A stretch of 64,000 nt of DNA from Chitinophaga agrisoli (lineage in GTDB: Bacteria; Bacteroidota; Bacteroidia; Chitinophagales; Chitinophagaceae): NCBI RefSeq assembly GCF_008386695.1, contig NZ_VUOC01000003.1:234421-298420 (forward strand), written 5' to 3'. A program made the position numbers and the translations under genes. The notes below the pieces were generated by a model. It did not search any database. It was given only the letters and a program-made list of their open reading frames with translations, and was not told the DNA's origin. This document shows positions 8,449-16,964 of the stretch, in pieces; within the stretch, counting starts at the first letter, position 1, and each line of letters begins with the position of its first letter.

Positions 8449-9768
8449 TCATACATCCTGCCGGGCTACTGCACGGCCTACGCTTTCGTAATAGAATCCC
8501 AGTTCATGCATGCGTTGTACATCAAACAGGTTCCTGCCGTCGAAGATCACTTTATTTTTGAGTGATTCATTGATCTTGTCAAAATCAGGGGTTCTGAAAA
8601 CGCTCCATTCTGTAGCAATGATCAGCGCATCTGCATCCTGCAGGCAATCATACTGATGTTCTGCGTAGCGGACCTTATTACCCACTATCTGCTGCACGTT
8701 TGGCATCGCTTCCGGATCAAATACGCATATTTCCGCTCCTTCTTTCAGCAACGACTCAATGATATACAATGCCGGCGCTTCCCGGATATCATCTGTATTG
8801 GGCTTAAAGGCCAAACCCCACAAGGCAAAACGTTTGCCTTTAAGATCGCCGTTAAAGAAGTTCTTGATCTTGGGCACCAGGAAAAGCTTTTGCTTTTCAT
8901 TCACTTCCATTACAGCATTCAGGATCTTAAAATCATACTGCGCATCCTGGGAAGATTTCACCAGCGCCTGCACGTCTTTGGGAAAACAGCTGCCGCCGTA
9001 CCCGATACCAGGGAACAGGAAGCGTTTACCAATACGGTCATCGCTGCCAATGCCCCTGCGTACCATATCTACGTCTGCGCCCAGCCGCTCGCACAGTACT
9101 GCTACCTCATTCATGAAAGAGATCTTGGTAGCCAGGAATGAGTTGGCCGCATATTTGGTCAGCTCAGCGGATCTTTCATCCATGTACAGGATGGGATTGC
9201 CCTGGCGTACAAAAGGTGCATACAGGTCGCCCATCACTTTGCGGGCCCGTTCAGAACGGGTGCCTATCACTACACGATCCGGCTTCATGAAGTCTTCTAC
9301 TGCCACGCCTTCCCGCAGGAACTCAGGATTGGATACCACGTCAAATTCTCCTTTGCAGTTCCGGGCTATAGCCTCCTCTACTTTTTCTGCAGTGCCTACC
9401 GGTACCGTACTCTTGTCAACAATCACTTTATAATCGGTGATCAGCTTGCCTAACTGTTCGGCCACCCTCAATACAAAGGAAAGGTCCGCAGCGCCATCAG
9501 CGCCGGGCGGCGTAGGTAATGCCAGGAAGATAACCTGCGCATCCTTTATACCCTCTGCCAGGCTGGTAGTGAACTGCAATCTTTCTTCCTTAAGATTGCG
9601 TTCAAACAGTTTCTCCAAACCAGGCTCGTAGATCGTGATCTGGCCGGAGGATAGTTTTTTTACCTTGTTTTCGTCAATATCCACACAGGTAACATTGTTC
9701 CCTGTTTCTGCAAAACAGGTGCCGGTAACTAAGCCTACATAACCGGTGCCAACTACAGTAATTCTCAT
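8449..9768 (-). CDS. ugd: UDP-glucose 6-dehydrogenase
   Basis: Oxidises UDP-glucose twice to UDP-glucuronate with NAD. The 439 residues start with the Rossmann motif VVGTGYVGLVTG and contain the catalytic cysteine segment GYGGSCFPKD and the C-terminal UDP-binding part. The gene lies 6 bases after the aminotransferase and 54 bases before the UDP-xylose synthase gene. Its product is the branch point for both UDP-xylose and, possibly, an aminated uronic acid made with the upstream aminotransferase. Confidence 0.95.
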   Translation of the reverse strand: MRITVVGTGYVGLVTGTCFAETGNNVTCVDIDENKVKKLSSGQITIYEPGLEKLFERNLKEERLQFTTSLAEGIKDAQVIFLALPTPPGADGAADLSFVLRVAEQLGKLITDYKVIVDKSTVPVGTAEKVEEAIARNCKGEFDVVSNPEFLREGVAVEDFMKPDRVVIGTRSERARKVMGDLYAPFVRQGNPILYMDERSAELTKYAANSFLATKISFMNEVAVLCERLGADVDMVRRGIGSDDRIGKRFLFPGIGYGGSCFPKDVQALVKSSQDAQYDFKILNAVMEVNEKQKLFLVPKIKNFFNGDLKGKRFALWGLAFKPNTDDIREAPALYIIESLLKEGAEICVFDPEAMPNVQQIVGNKVRYAEHQYDCLQDADALIIATEWSVFRTPDFDKINESLKNKVIFDGRNLFDVQRMHELGFYYESVGRAVARQDV

Positions 9769-9774
9769 TGGGGA

Positions 9775-10902
9775 TTAGTTTAAGAATGATTTAACTGAGC
9801 TAATGATGTGATCCAGTTGATCCTGGTCCATTTCGGTGTGTATCGGTAAGGAAATTACTTTGGTGGTCAAAGTATCGGTAACAGGCAATTGGAATGAAGC
9901 GCCGCCAAAATTAGCAAACATCTTTTGCTTGTGGGCGGGTACCGGATAATAGATCATGGCGGGCACTTTACGCTCCTGCAGGTATTGCTGCAGCTCGTCG
10001 CGGCTGGCGCCATTCAATTGTAAGGTGTATTGATGGTAAACGTGATAACTATTTGCCGCACGATAAGGCGTGGTGATCTGCGGTATGCCTGCAAAGCCGG
10101 CATCATAGGCATCCGCCACCGCGCGGCGTGCAGTGATATATTGATCCAGCAGCTGCAGCTTGATGCGCAGCACTACAGCCTGCAGCGTATCCAAGCGGGA
10201 GTTAACGCCCACTACATCATGATAATAACGGGCAGACTGGCCGTGGTTGGCTACCATCCTGATCTGAGCAGCCAATGCATCATCATTGGTGAACAGTGCG
10301 CCTCCATCTCCATAACATCCCAGGTTTTTGGAGGGGAAGAAAGAGGTGCAGCCGATCTGGCCAATGGCGCCGGATTTTTTAACAGTACCGTCCTTAAAGG
10401 TGTAGGTACCGCCTATAGCCTGCGCATTATCTTCAATTACCGGAATGTTATGTTTATTGGCAATGGCCATCAGCGGCTCCATATCTGCCGTTTGGCCGTA
10501 CAGGTGAACAGGTACTATCGCTTTTGTTTTAGGCGTAATGGCCTTCTCTACCGCTACGGGATCCAGGCAGTAGGTCTGCGGGTCTATATCCACAAAAACT
10601 GGCTTCAGCTGCAGCAGGGCAATCACTTCTGCGGTTGCAATAAAGGTGAAGGAAGGGGTGATCACCTCATCACCGGGTTGTAAACCTAAGGCCATCATGG
10701 CTATTTGTAACGCGTCAGTACCGTTGGCGCAAGGTATCACATGCTTTACGCCCAGGTATTGCTGTAATTCCTGTGCAAACTGTTGCACCGGCGCGCCATT
10801 TATGAAATTGGCGTTTTCCAGCACTTCCTGGATGGCAGCATCTACCTGTGGTTTGATCTTTAAATACTGGCGTTTCAAATCTACCATCTGAATAGGAACC
10901 AT
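9775..10902 (-). CDS. DegT/DnrJ/EryC1/StrS sugar aminotransferase
   Basis: PLP-dependent aminotransferase acting on keto-sugar nucleotides (375 residues). The PLP lysine lies in FFPSKNLGCYGDGG, and NGTDALQIAMMALGL and EDNAQAIGG are the family cofactor-binding segments. It is the first gene of the minus-strand operon, so it starts the transcript. The overall look resembles the WbpE/WlbC-type enzymes that aminate 3-keto-uronic acid nucleotides, and the neighbouring ugd would fit that, but no matching dehydrogenase or acetyltransferase is nearby. The exact sugar cannot be read from the sequence. Confidence 0.88.
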   Translation of the reverse strand: MVPIQMVDLKRQYLKIKPQVDAAIQEVLENANFINGAPVQQFAQELQQYLGVKHVIPCANGTDALQIAMMALGLQPGDEVITPSFTFIATAEVIALLQLKPVFVDIDPQTYCLDPVAVEKAITPKTKAIVPVHLYGQTADMEPLMAIANKHNIPVIEDNAQAIGGTYTFKDGTVKKSGAIGQIGCTSFFPSKNLGCYGDGGALFTNDDALAAQIRMVANHGQSARYYHDVVGVNSRLDTLQAVVLRIKLQLLDQYITARRAVADAYDAGFAGIPQITTPYRAANSYHVYHQYTLQLNGASRDELQQYLQERKVPAMIYYPVPAHKQKMFANFGGASFQLPVTDTLTTKVISLPIHTEMDQDQLDHIISSVKSFLN

Positions 10903-11018
10903 GTGGAATAGGTATTTTATTTTGTTTTAAAGTGTGCAAATTTACAAAAATTGCCATTGGGAGGCGATTATCTTTGTGCTACAGGGAGAAAATGATTCAA
11001 AAATAAACACCTATTTAC

Positions 11019-12323
11019 ATGCTGGCAACCTTTATTTATGATCTGGGTATCGGACTATACAGGGCGGGACTAGGGATAGCTGCGGCTACGGGTAATCCAA
11101 AGGCACGGTTATGGCTGAATGGGCGGAAGGATTGGGCCGCCAGGCTAAAAACAGCCCTGGCAAAGGATGGCAACCGTCCTTTGGTGTGGGTACACGCGGC
11201 GTCCCTTGGCGAGTTTGAGCAGGGACGGCCTGTACTGGAGGCTTTCCGGCAGCAATATCCGCAATGCCGGCTGCTGCTTTCCTTTTTTTCCCCCTCCGGC
11301 TATGAGGTAAGAAAGGACTATAAAGGGGTGGATTACGTATGCTACCTGCCGTTAGATACCCGCCACAATGCCCGGGTTTTCCTCGATATTGTGCAGCCCA
11401 GCCTGGCCCTTTTTATAAAATATGAGTACTGGCGCCATTTTATGACATCCCTGTATAAACGTAAGATACCGGCGCTGCTTATTTCCGGCATCTTCCGGGA
11501 AGACCAGGCTTTCTTTAAATGGTATGGTGGGCTCTACAGGCGTTTGTTACGTCAGCTTACGCACATCTTCGTACAGAACGCTGCCTCCCGGGAATTATTA
11601 CATAAAATTGGTATTGAGCACGTTACGGTAAACGGAGATACCCGTTTTGACCGGGTTTGGGCCCTGCAGCAGGAAGCGGCAGAGCTGCCGCTGGTCAAAC
11701 AGTTTGCCGGTAATAAAAGGCTGATAGTAGCCGGAAGCACCTGGGACAGTGACGAAAGCGCACTGGCTGCCTGGTGGGCCGGGCATTATGAACCGGATCG
11801 CCGGCTGGTAATAGCGCCGCATGAAATTGGGGAGGCGCATATAAAGAAACTGTTGGGCCGGTTTCCCGGCGCCCTGCGGTATTCTGAGCTGGCAGATGCC
11901 CGTGTACCGCACCTGGAAAGCGATTTCCCGGTGGATATTGAGCACCCGGGGCAGGTACTGATCATTGATAATATAGGCATGCTGTCCTCACTGTACCGGT
12001 ACGCCTGTATAAGTTATATAGGCGGCGGTTTTGACAGGAATGGCATCCATAATGTGCTGGAGCCGGCCACCTGGGGCAAACCGGTCGTGTTTGGCCCTGT
12101 TTATGATCAATATGCGGAAGCCGTAGATCTTGTAGCACTGGGGGGCGCGTTTACGGTACCCAATGATGCTGCCCTGGCACAGCAGATGGAAGAGCTGCTG
12201 CTGAATGATGAGGCATGCACGCAAACGGGTTATGTAGCCAGCCAATATGTGGCGGCCAACAAAGGGGCTACTGGTAAGGTGATGGCGTTTATTCAGGAAA
12301 AGCGCTTCTTGACCAGGGAGTAG
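11019..12323 (+). CDS. waaA: 3-deoxy-D-manno-octulosonic acid (Kdo) transferase
   Basis: Inner-membrane GT-B glycosyltransferase that adds Kdo to lipid A precursor. Of 434 residues, the N-terminal helix anchors the protein, then PLVWVHAASLGEFEQGRPVL and LLLSFFSPSGYEVRK give the N-terminal domain, and GSTWDSDESALAAWW and IGGGFDRNGIHNVLEPATWGKPVVFGP the donor-binding domain. It is divergent from the sugar-nucleotide operon and its 3' end overlaps the convergent gene below by 31 bases. It shows that the cell makes a Kdo-containing lipopolysaccharide. Confidence 0.94.
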   Translation: MLATFIYDLGIGLYRAGLGIAAATGNPKARLWLNGRKDWAARLKTALAKDGNRPLVWVHAASLGEFEQGRPVLEAFRQQYPQCRLLLSFFSPSGYEVRKDYKGVDYVCYLPLDTRHNARVFLDIVQPSLALFIKYEYWRHFMTSLYKRKIPALLISGIFREDQAFFKWYGGLYRRLLRQLTHIFVQNAASRELLHKIGIEHVTVNGDTRFDRVWALQQEAAELPLVKQFAGNKRLIVAGSTWDSDESALAAWWAGHYEPDRRLVIAPHEIGEAHIKKLLGRFPGALRYSELADARVPHLESDFPVDIEHPGQVLIIDNIGMLSSLYRYACISYIGGGFDRNGIHNVLEPATWGKPVVFGPVYDQYAEAVDLVALGGAFTVPNDAALAQQMEELLLNDEACTQTGYVASQYVAANKGATGKVMAFIQEKRFLTRE

Positions 12324-13243
12324 AAGTGCTGTACGGTACGGGTATCATCCAGCCATCCCTGGCGGATCTTGAGCTCCCTTTCTATCCAGTACTCTGCTTC
12401 CTGCAGGGTATGGAACTCGTTGATGGTTTTGATGGAACGTTCATACATGTCCACATCGCCGCGGAACAGCTCCTGTATAAACTGGAACTTATCATTAATG
12501 CCAATGGCCTGCTTCAGGTTCTTAACAGGCATCTCGCCCAGCCTTTCCCCGATCTCTGATTTAGATTGTTTGAGCTTCTCATTCAAGGAGGGGGCGCCCT
12601 GGGCTGCCAGCTCATTGATCTCCTTACGAAGGCCGCCTTCTTTGGTTTTTTTAGCTGGCGCTGCCTTCTCCTTTTCTACATCAAAAAGGGTAGCAGGGGC
12701 GGTGGCAGGTTGCCTTTCCGGCAGGGGCTGGGTTTGCGCCTGCGGCTGTGGTTGCACCTGCACTTGTGGCTGTGGTTGCGCCTGCGGCAATGGTTGTGGC
12801 TGTGGTTGTAGTTGCGGTTGGCGTTCCAGGGAGCGGGCGCCCACTACCGCAGCGGGCCGGATGCTCTCTATCGGCTGCGGCCGTGCCGTTACCGGTTGTG
12901 GCGGCGGTGGGGCCGGCGGCGTATATTTCTCCGGCGCTACAGTAATGTTGTGCAGGACCGTCGTATTCGTATGTCCGTTATGGTAAGTAGTCGTCTCGGC
13001 GTTATGATAGGCAGCAGCCGCTTCGGCCGGCCGCACAACAGTAACTGTTTGCGCGGTGGCAGACGGCATGATCACTGCTATATTGCCCTGGCTTTGCGTG
13101 TGCTGTTCGTGTACACTTTGCAGGGTACGTGCATGTAACACCTCTGCCTGCAGTAGTTGCGCATAATAAGATATGGCCTGCAGGTCTGCGTTGGAATTTT
13201 TCAATTCCTGTAACTTGTCAATTAATGCATTGATCTTTTCCAT
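12293..13243 (-). CDS. Conserved Bacteroidota protein with a QP-repeat linker
   Basis: Function not recognised. The 316-residue protein has three parts. Residues 1-50 are a predicted helical, coiled-coil-like segment (MEKINALIDKLQELKNSN). Residues 70-185 are a low-complexity linker rich in Pro, Gln and Ala, with Gln-Pro dipeptide repeats around 142-175. Residues 195-316 are a well-conserved-looking helical domain with the core GINDKFQFIQELFRGD and the end EYWIERELKIRQGWLDD. No signal peptide or membrane helix is visible. The C-terminal core is one I have seen annotated as hypothetical in many Bacteroidota. The 3' end overlaps waaA. Confidence 0.8.
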   Translation of the reverse strand: MEKINALIDKLQELKNSNADLQAISYYAQLLQAEVLHARTLQSVHEQHTQSQGNIAVIMPSATAQTVTVVRPAEAAAAYHNAETTTYHNGHTNTTVLHNITVAPEKYTPPAPPPPQPVTARPQPIESIRPAAVVGARSLERQPQLQPQPQPLPQAQPQPQVQVQPQPQAQTQPLPERQPATAPATLFDVEKEKAAPAKKTKEGGLRKEINELAAQGAPSLNEKLKQSKSEIGERLGEMPVKNLKQAIGINDKFQFIQELFRGDVDMYERSIKTINEFHTLQEAEYWIERELKIRQGWLDDTRTVQHFYSLVKKRFS

Positions 13244-13371
13244 GTCTCAACTATGATTGGAAATTAAATAACCACGATGCCCTTAATTGTTTTAACGCGG
13301 TGTGGGAGAATTTATTTTATTTGCATAAAGTTAGCTTTTTTCGGGCATTTGCTAATTAAAATACCTATTAT

Positions 13372-13944
13372 ATGTTTATTGAACCTTCCCTTGCCGGAGA
13401 GCGCAGAGGGTGGATAGAAGTGATATGTGGCTCCATGTTCTCCGGTAAAACGGAAGAGTTGCTAAGGCGGCTGAAAAGGGCCAGGATCGCCAACCTGAAG
13501 ATGGAAATATTTAAGCCGGGTATAGATATCCGTTATGATGAGCAGCAGATCGTTTCGCACGATGAGAACAAGGTTATGTCAACCCCTATTGATAATTCCC
13601 AGCAGATCTTATTACTGGCGCAGGAGGTGGATGTTGTAGGTATCGATGAGGCGCAGTTCTTTGACGCAGAGCTACCTTATGTATGCGACCAGCTTGCCTT
13701 ACGTGGCATACGCGTGATCGTGGCCGGGCTGGATATGGACTACCGGGGCCGCCCCTTTGGCATTATGCCGGCACTGCTGGCCAAAGCCGATTATATCACC
13801 AAACTACACGCGATCTGCGTAAAATGTGGCAATATTGCCAGCTTCTCTTACCGTAAAACTGCCAGTAAAGAAACAGTGCTGCTGGGCGAACAGGACGTAT
13901 ATGAGCCCCGTTGCCGGCACTGCTATTACGAAAAACCCGCCTGA
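13372..13944 (+). CDS. tdk: Thymidine kinase
   Basis: Salvage enzyme that phosphorylates thymidine to dTMP with ATP. The 190-residue protein has the P-loop [15 protein letters not shown], the Walker B-like GIDEAQFF and the zinc-binding cysteines CVKCG and CRHCY near the C-terminus, all standard for the type II thymidine kinase family. The stop codon is three bases from the convergent GtrA gene. Confidence 0.96.
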   Translation: MFIEPSLAGERRGWIEVICGSMFSGKTEELLRRLKRARIANLKMEIFKPGIDIRYDEQQIVSHDENKVMSTPIDNSQQILLLAQEVDVVGIDEAQFFDAELPYVCDQLALRGIRVIVAGLDMDYRGRPFGIMPALLAKADYITKLHAICVKCGNIASFSYRKTASKETVLLGEQDVYEPRCRHCYYEKPA

Positions 13945-13947
13945 ATT

Positions 13948-14442
13948 TTAGAATAAATTTAACTTTTCTGAAGACTTCACCTTGAACGTAAACTTCTTCT
14001 GCGTAAGGTAGCTGAAGCACACCACAAAGAAGGTGGTAAAGATCTTGGAAACTGTAGGGTAGATATGCAGATACTCTACAAACAGCTTCATAAATACATA
14101 GTTCAGCAATATACAGGCGCTCACCAGCATAAAATAACGGAACAGCTGAATGCGCCCGCGCAGGTTAGAGTTTGAAAATACAATGTACTTGCTGAGCAGG
14201 AAGCCGGAGGGGAAGGTAATGGACATAGACATAAACAGGGCCGCAATATGCGGGGTAATGGTAAGGAAAGGGAGGTGCACCATCTGTTTATGCAGCACAA
14301 AATTGTACATAATGAAGTAAAGCACAATATCCAGCAGGGTATTACCACCGCCGCATGCCAGGTAACGGAACGTTTGCAAAGGCATCAGCTTGGCAAACGG
14401 CCGGTAGAAAAAATCGATGATCTGAAGGATAAATTGCCTCAT
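13948..14442 (-). CDS. GtrA-family membrane protein
   Basis: Small integral membrane protein (164 residues) with four hydrophobic segments (around residues 24-48, 58-85, 104-122 and 130-152). GtrA-like proteins are thought to flip polyprenyl-phosphate-linked sugars or related lipids across the inner membrane. The gene is alone on its strand, so the substrate is not indicated. A second GtrA-family gene occurs in the lipid operon at 50143. Confidence 0.8.
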   Translation of the reverse strand: MRQFILQIIDFFYRPFAKLMPLQTFRYLACGGGNTLLDIVLYFIMYNFVLHKQMVHLPFLTITPHIAALFMSMSITFPSGFLLSKYIVFSNSNLRGRIQLFRYFMLVSACILLNYVFMKLFVEYLHIYPTVSKIFTTFFVVCFSYLTQKKFTFKVKSSEKLNLF

Positions 14443-14501
14443 TTCATATTATAAATTACCACAAATTTAGGTGTTTTCGCTTATAAGAAAACCGCAGTGT
14501 G

Positions 14502-15986
14502 TTATCGTAAGGTTTTCCTTTTCTTCCAGTGGCCGTTTGCACTGGGGGCAGAAAGCGGTGTTTGCTCTACCCGGTGTTGTTGCCAGATCTGCGCTGCCAG
14601 GATAGCGGCCGCACGTGTAGCCGCTTCGTTGGGCGTATGCAGCAGGGAGGGGACAAAATACTTGCCAATAAAGTGAGTATCAAACTTTCCCTCTATAAAA
14701 GCCGGATGCTGTAAGGCCCAGCTGCCAAAGGGCAGGGTAGTGTGAATACCGGTCACCTGGTACTCGTCTATGGCACGCAGCAGCCGCAGCCGCGCCTCTT
14801 CCCGGTCGCTGCCCCAGGCTATCAGCTTGGCGATCATAGGATCGTAGTAAATGGGGATATCCATGCCCTGCTCATAGCCGTCATCCACCCTAACGCCATA
14901 TCCCTGGGGCCGTATATAGGTGGCCAGGGAGCCGGTATCCGGCAGGAAATTATTGGCAGGGTCTTCTGCACAGATGCGTAGTTCTATGGCATGGCCATTT
15001 ATCTGAAGGGTTTCCTGTGTAAAGCTTAGCTTTTCGCCCCGCGCTATGCGGATCTGCTCTTTTACCAGGTCCAGCCCGGTGATCATCTCCGTTACGGGAT
15101 GTTCCACCTGCAGGCGGGTATTCATCTCCAGGAAATAGAAATTAAGCGTATCATCCACCAGGAACTCTACGGTGCCGGCGCCATGGTACTGGCAGGCACG
15201 GGCCACATCCAGGGCGCATTTGCCCATGGCGGCCCGGATGTCCGGGGTAAGGCAGGAAGAGGGGGCCTCTTCTACCAGTTTCTGATGGCGGCGTTGTATG
15301 CTGCATTCCCTTTCAAACAGGTATACATAATTGCCGTGTTTATCGCCCAGGATCTGGATCTCAATATGGCGGGGAGCGCCTACATACTTCTCTATAAATA
15401 CCGCGTCATCCCCAAAGGCGTTCATGGCTTCGCTTTTGGCCAGGCGGATCTGCTCTTCCAGCTCGCCCTCATTATTTACCACCCGCATGCCTTTGCCGCC
15501 GCCGCCGGCAGACGCCTTAATAAGAATGGGAAAGCCCGTTTTCTTCACCACCTCCTGCGCTTCTTCCAGGCTGCGCAGGGGCGTTTCTGTACCCGGTACC
15601 ATGGGCACGCCAAATTTTTGGGCGGCCTGTTTGGCGGCCAGCTTGCTGCCCATCATCTCAATGGAATGGGCGTCCGGGCCAATGAAAATAAGCCCCGCAT
15701 CGGCTACCGCCTGTGCAAAACGGGCATTCTCGCTCAGGAAACCGTACCCGGGGTGGATAGCGTCTGCCCCTGTCTGCAGGGCCACTTCAATGATCTTATT
15801 GCCCAGCAGGTATGACTGGTTGGAGGGGGCAGGGCCTATGCAGATGGCCTCATCGGCATATTGTACAAAAGGCATGGTACGATCTGCTTCCGAATACACG
15901 GCTACGGTCTGTATACCCATTTCCCTGGCGGATCGCATTACCCGTAACGCGATTTCCCCTCTATTGGCTACCAGTATTTTTTGCAT
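14502..15986 (-). CDS. Acyl-CoA carboxylase biotin carboxylase subunit
   Basis: ATP-dependent carboxylation of the biotin carrier in an acyl-CoA carboxylase. The 494-residue protein has ILVANRGEIALRVMRSA at the start, the ATP-grasp loop KASAGGGGKGMRVV, and FLEMNTRLQVEHPVTE in the active site. The segment HPGYGFLSENA and the long C-terminus are like the propionyl- or methylcrotonyl-CoA carboxylase alpha subunits as well as AccC. There is no biotinyl domain at the C-terminus and no accB or carboxyltransferase gene nearby, so which complex it serves is unknown. Confidence 0.9.
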   Translation of the reverse strand: MQKILVANRGEIALRVMRSAREMGIQTVAVYSEADRTMPFVQYADEAICIGPAPSNQSYLLGNKIIEVALQTGADAIHPGYGFLSENARFAQAVADAGLIFIGPDAHSIEMMGSKLAAKQAAQKFGVPMVPGTETPLRSLEEAQEVVKKTGFPILIKASAGGGGKGMRVVNNEGELEEQIRLAKSEAMNAFGDDAVFIEKYVGAPRHIEIQILGDKHGNYVYLFERECSIQRRHQKLVEEAPSSCLTPDIRAAMGKCALDVARACQYHGAGTVEFLVDDTLNFYFLEMNTRLQVEHPVTEMITGLDLVKEQIRIARGEKLSFTQETLQINGHAIELRICAEDPANNFLPDTGSLATYIRPQGYGVRVDDGYEQGMDIPIYYDPMIAKLIAWGSDREEARLRLLRAIDEYQVTGIHTTLPFGSWALQHPAFIEGKFDTHFIGKYFVPSLLHTPNEAATRAAAILAAQIWQQHRVEQTPLSAPSANGHWKKRKTLR

Positions 15987-16098
15987 GCTGCTGTCGTTGT
16001 TAGGGTGACGAAGATAATATTAATTAGGTGGTGGCCAAAAAGTTAGGACACAGGGATATGATACTATTTTAACCAAATGACGCTCACTATAGCTTATT

Positions 16099-16140
16099 CG
16101 AACCTTAAGCGAACCTCAACCGAAGGACAAGCGAAGGAGA
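16099..16140. repeat. Short array with an 11-base period
   Basis: Four units begin at 16099, 16110, 16121 and 16132, exactly 11 bases apart, each starting CGAA followed by CC or GG. The 234-base gap between the biotin carboxylase and ccmB otherwise holds only the ccmB promoter region. The same 11-base step occurs in the array at 41508-41637. Confidence 0.6.
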
Positions 16141-16204
16141 GACCTGATAAAATAACATTAGTAGCAGTCCGTCCCTGGATATCGCGTTAGCGCGCTAATT
16201 TCTC

Positions 16205-16212
16205 TATATTTG
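16205..16212 (+). promoter_or_regulatory. ccmB promoter -7 element
   Basis: TATATTTG matches the Bacteroidota TAnnTTTG box. It ends only 8 bases before the ccmB ATG at 16221, so if it is used the ccmB message would be almost leaderless. The -33 box is weak. Confidence 0.4.
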
Positions 16213-16220
16213 TCCCCCAT

Positions 16221-16880
16221 ATGTCTGGCCTTCATCAAACCTTAACGCTGATAAAGAAAGATGTATTACTGGAACTACGCCAGCAATACGCGTTTTATGG
16301 CATCCTGCTGTATATTATCTCTACCGTATTTGTGATCAATATGATGATGGGCCAACCGGAGGAGCAGATCTGGAATGCCCTTTTCTGGGTGGTACAGCTG
16401 TTTGTATCGGTAAATGCCATTGCCAAAAGCTTTATGCAGGAAAGCCGGGGCCGGCTGTTGTATTTCTACTCCCTGGTGCATCCCAGGAATTTTATTGCCG
16501 CTAAACTGCTCTATAACATATTGCTCATGTCTGTTATGAGCATTATCACCCTGGTAAGCTGTATGGTTTTCCTGGGGAACCCGGTTACCAAATTCTGGTA
16601 TTTTATTGGGGTGGTGATGCTGGGAGGTATCAGCCTTTCCCTGTTATTTACCATGCTGGCGGCCATTGCGGCCCAGGCTAACCAGAATGCGGCCCTCATG
16701 GCCATTATGGGTTTCCCGATCATTATGCCCCTGCTGATGCTGCTGGCCAGCGTGGCCCGCACCGCCTTTGTGACCGTTTACCAACCTGGCTTATCCAATA
16801 TGTTCATACTGCTGGGGGGAATGGATGTGCTGATCGTTGGTCTGGCCATGATACTGTTTCCCTTTCTGTGGAAAGACTGA
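16221..16880 (+). CDS. ccmB: Haem exporter membrane subunit CcmB
   Basis: Integral membrane subunit of the CcmAB transporter of the system I cytochrome c maturation pathway. The 219 residues show six hydrophobic segments and the family start (TLTLIKKDVLLELRQQYAFYG). The gene leads the ccmB-ccmC-ccmD group, but ccmC has its own promoter. The ATPase gene ccmA and the haem chaperone gene ccmE are not adjacent. Confidence 0.9.
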   Translation: MSGLHQTLTLIKKDVLLELRQQYAFYGILLYIISTVFVINMMMGQPEEQIWNALFWVVQLFVSVNAIAKSFMQESRGRLLYFYSLVHPRNFIAAKLLYNILLMSVMSIITLVSCMVFLGNPVTKFWYFIGVVMLGGISLSLLFTMLAAIAAQANQNAALMAIMGFPIIMPLLMLLASVARTAFVTVYQPGLSNMFILLGGMDVLIVGLAMILFPFLWKD

Positions 16881-16910
16881 TTTTAGTCATAAACAAGTTG
16901 CCACTGTTAT

Positions 16911-16941
16911 TTTGTGATTCGTGATAAAACCTGTAGGTTTG
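16911..16941 (+). promoter_or_regulatory. ccmC promoter
   Basis: TTTG at 16911-16914 and TAGGTTTG at 16934-16941, separated by 19 bases: a textbook Bacteroidota housekeeping promoter. It lies inside the upstream in-frame extension of ccmC and so decides the start codon at 16965. Confidence 0.75.
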
Positions 16942-16964
16942 CCCCCAATATAGCTGACAAAAAA

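Noticed and set aside
12369-12986. Plus-strand frame with long Cys-Gly and Gly-rich runs opposite the QP-rich protein
   Set aside because: It is the mirror of the Gln-Pro coding repeat. The opposite strand has a conserved C-terminal core and a normal start.
15099-15815. Long plus-strand frame opposite the biotin carboxylase gene
   Set aside because: Complement of a strongly conserved gene; its translation shows no family motifs.
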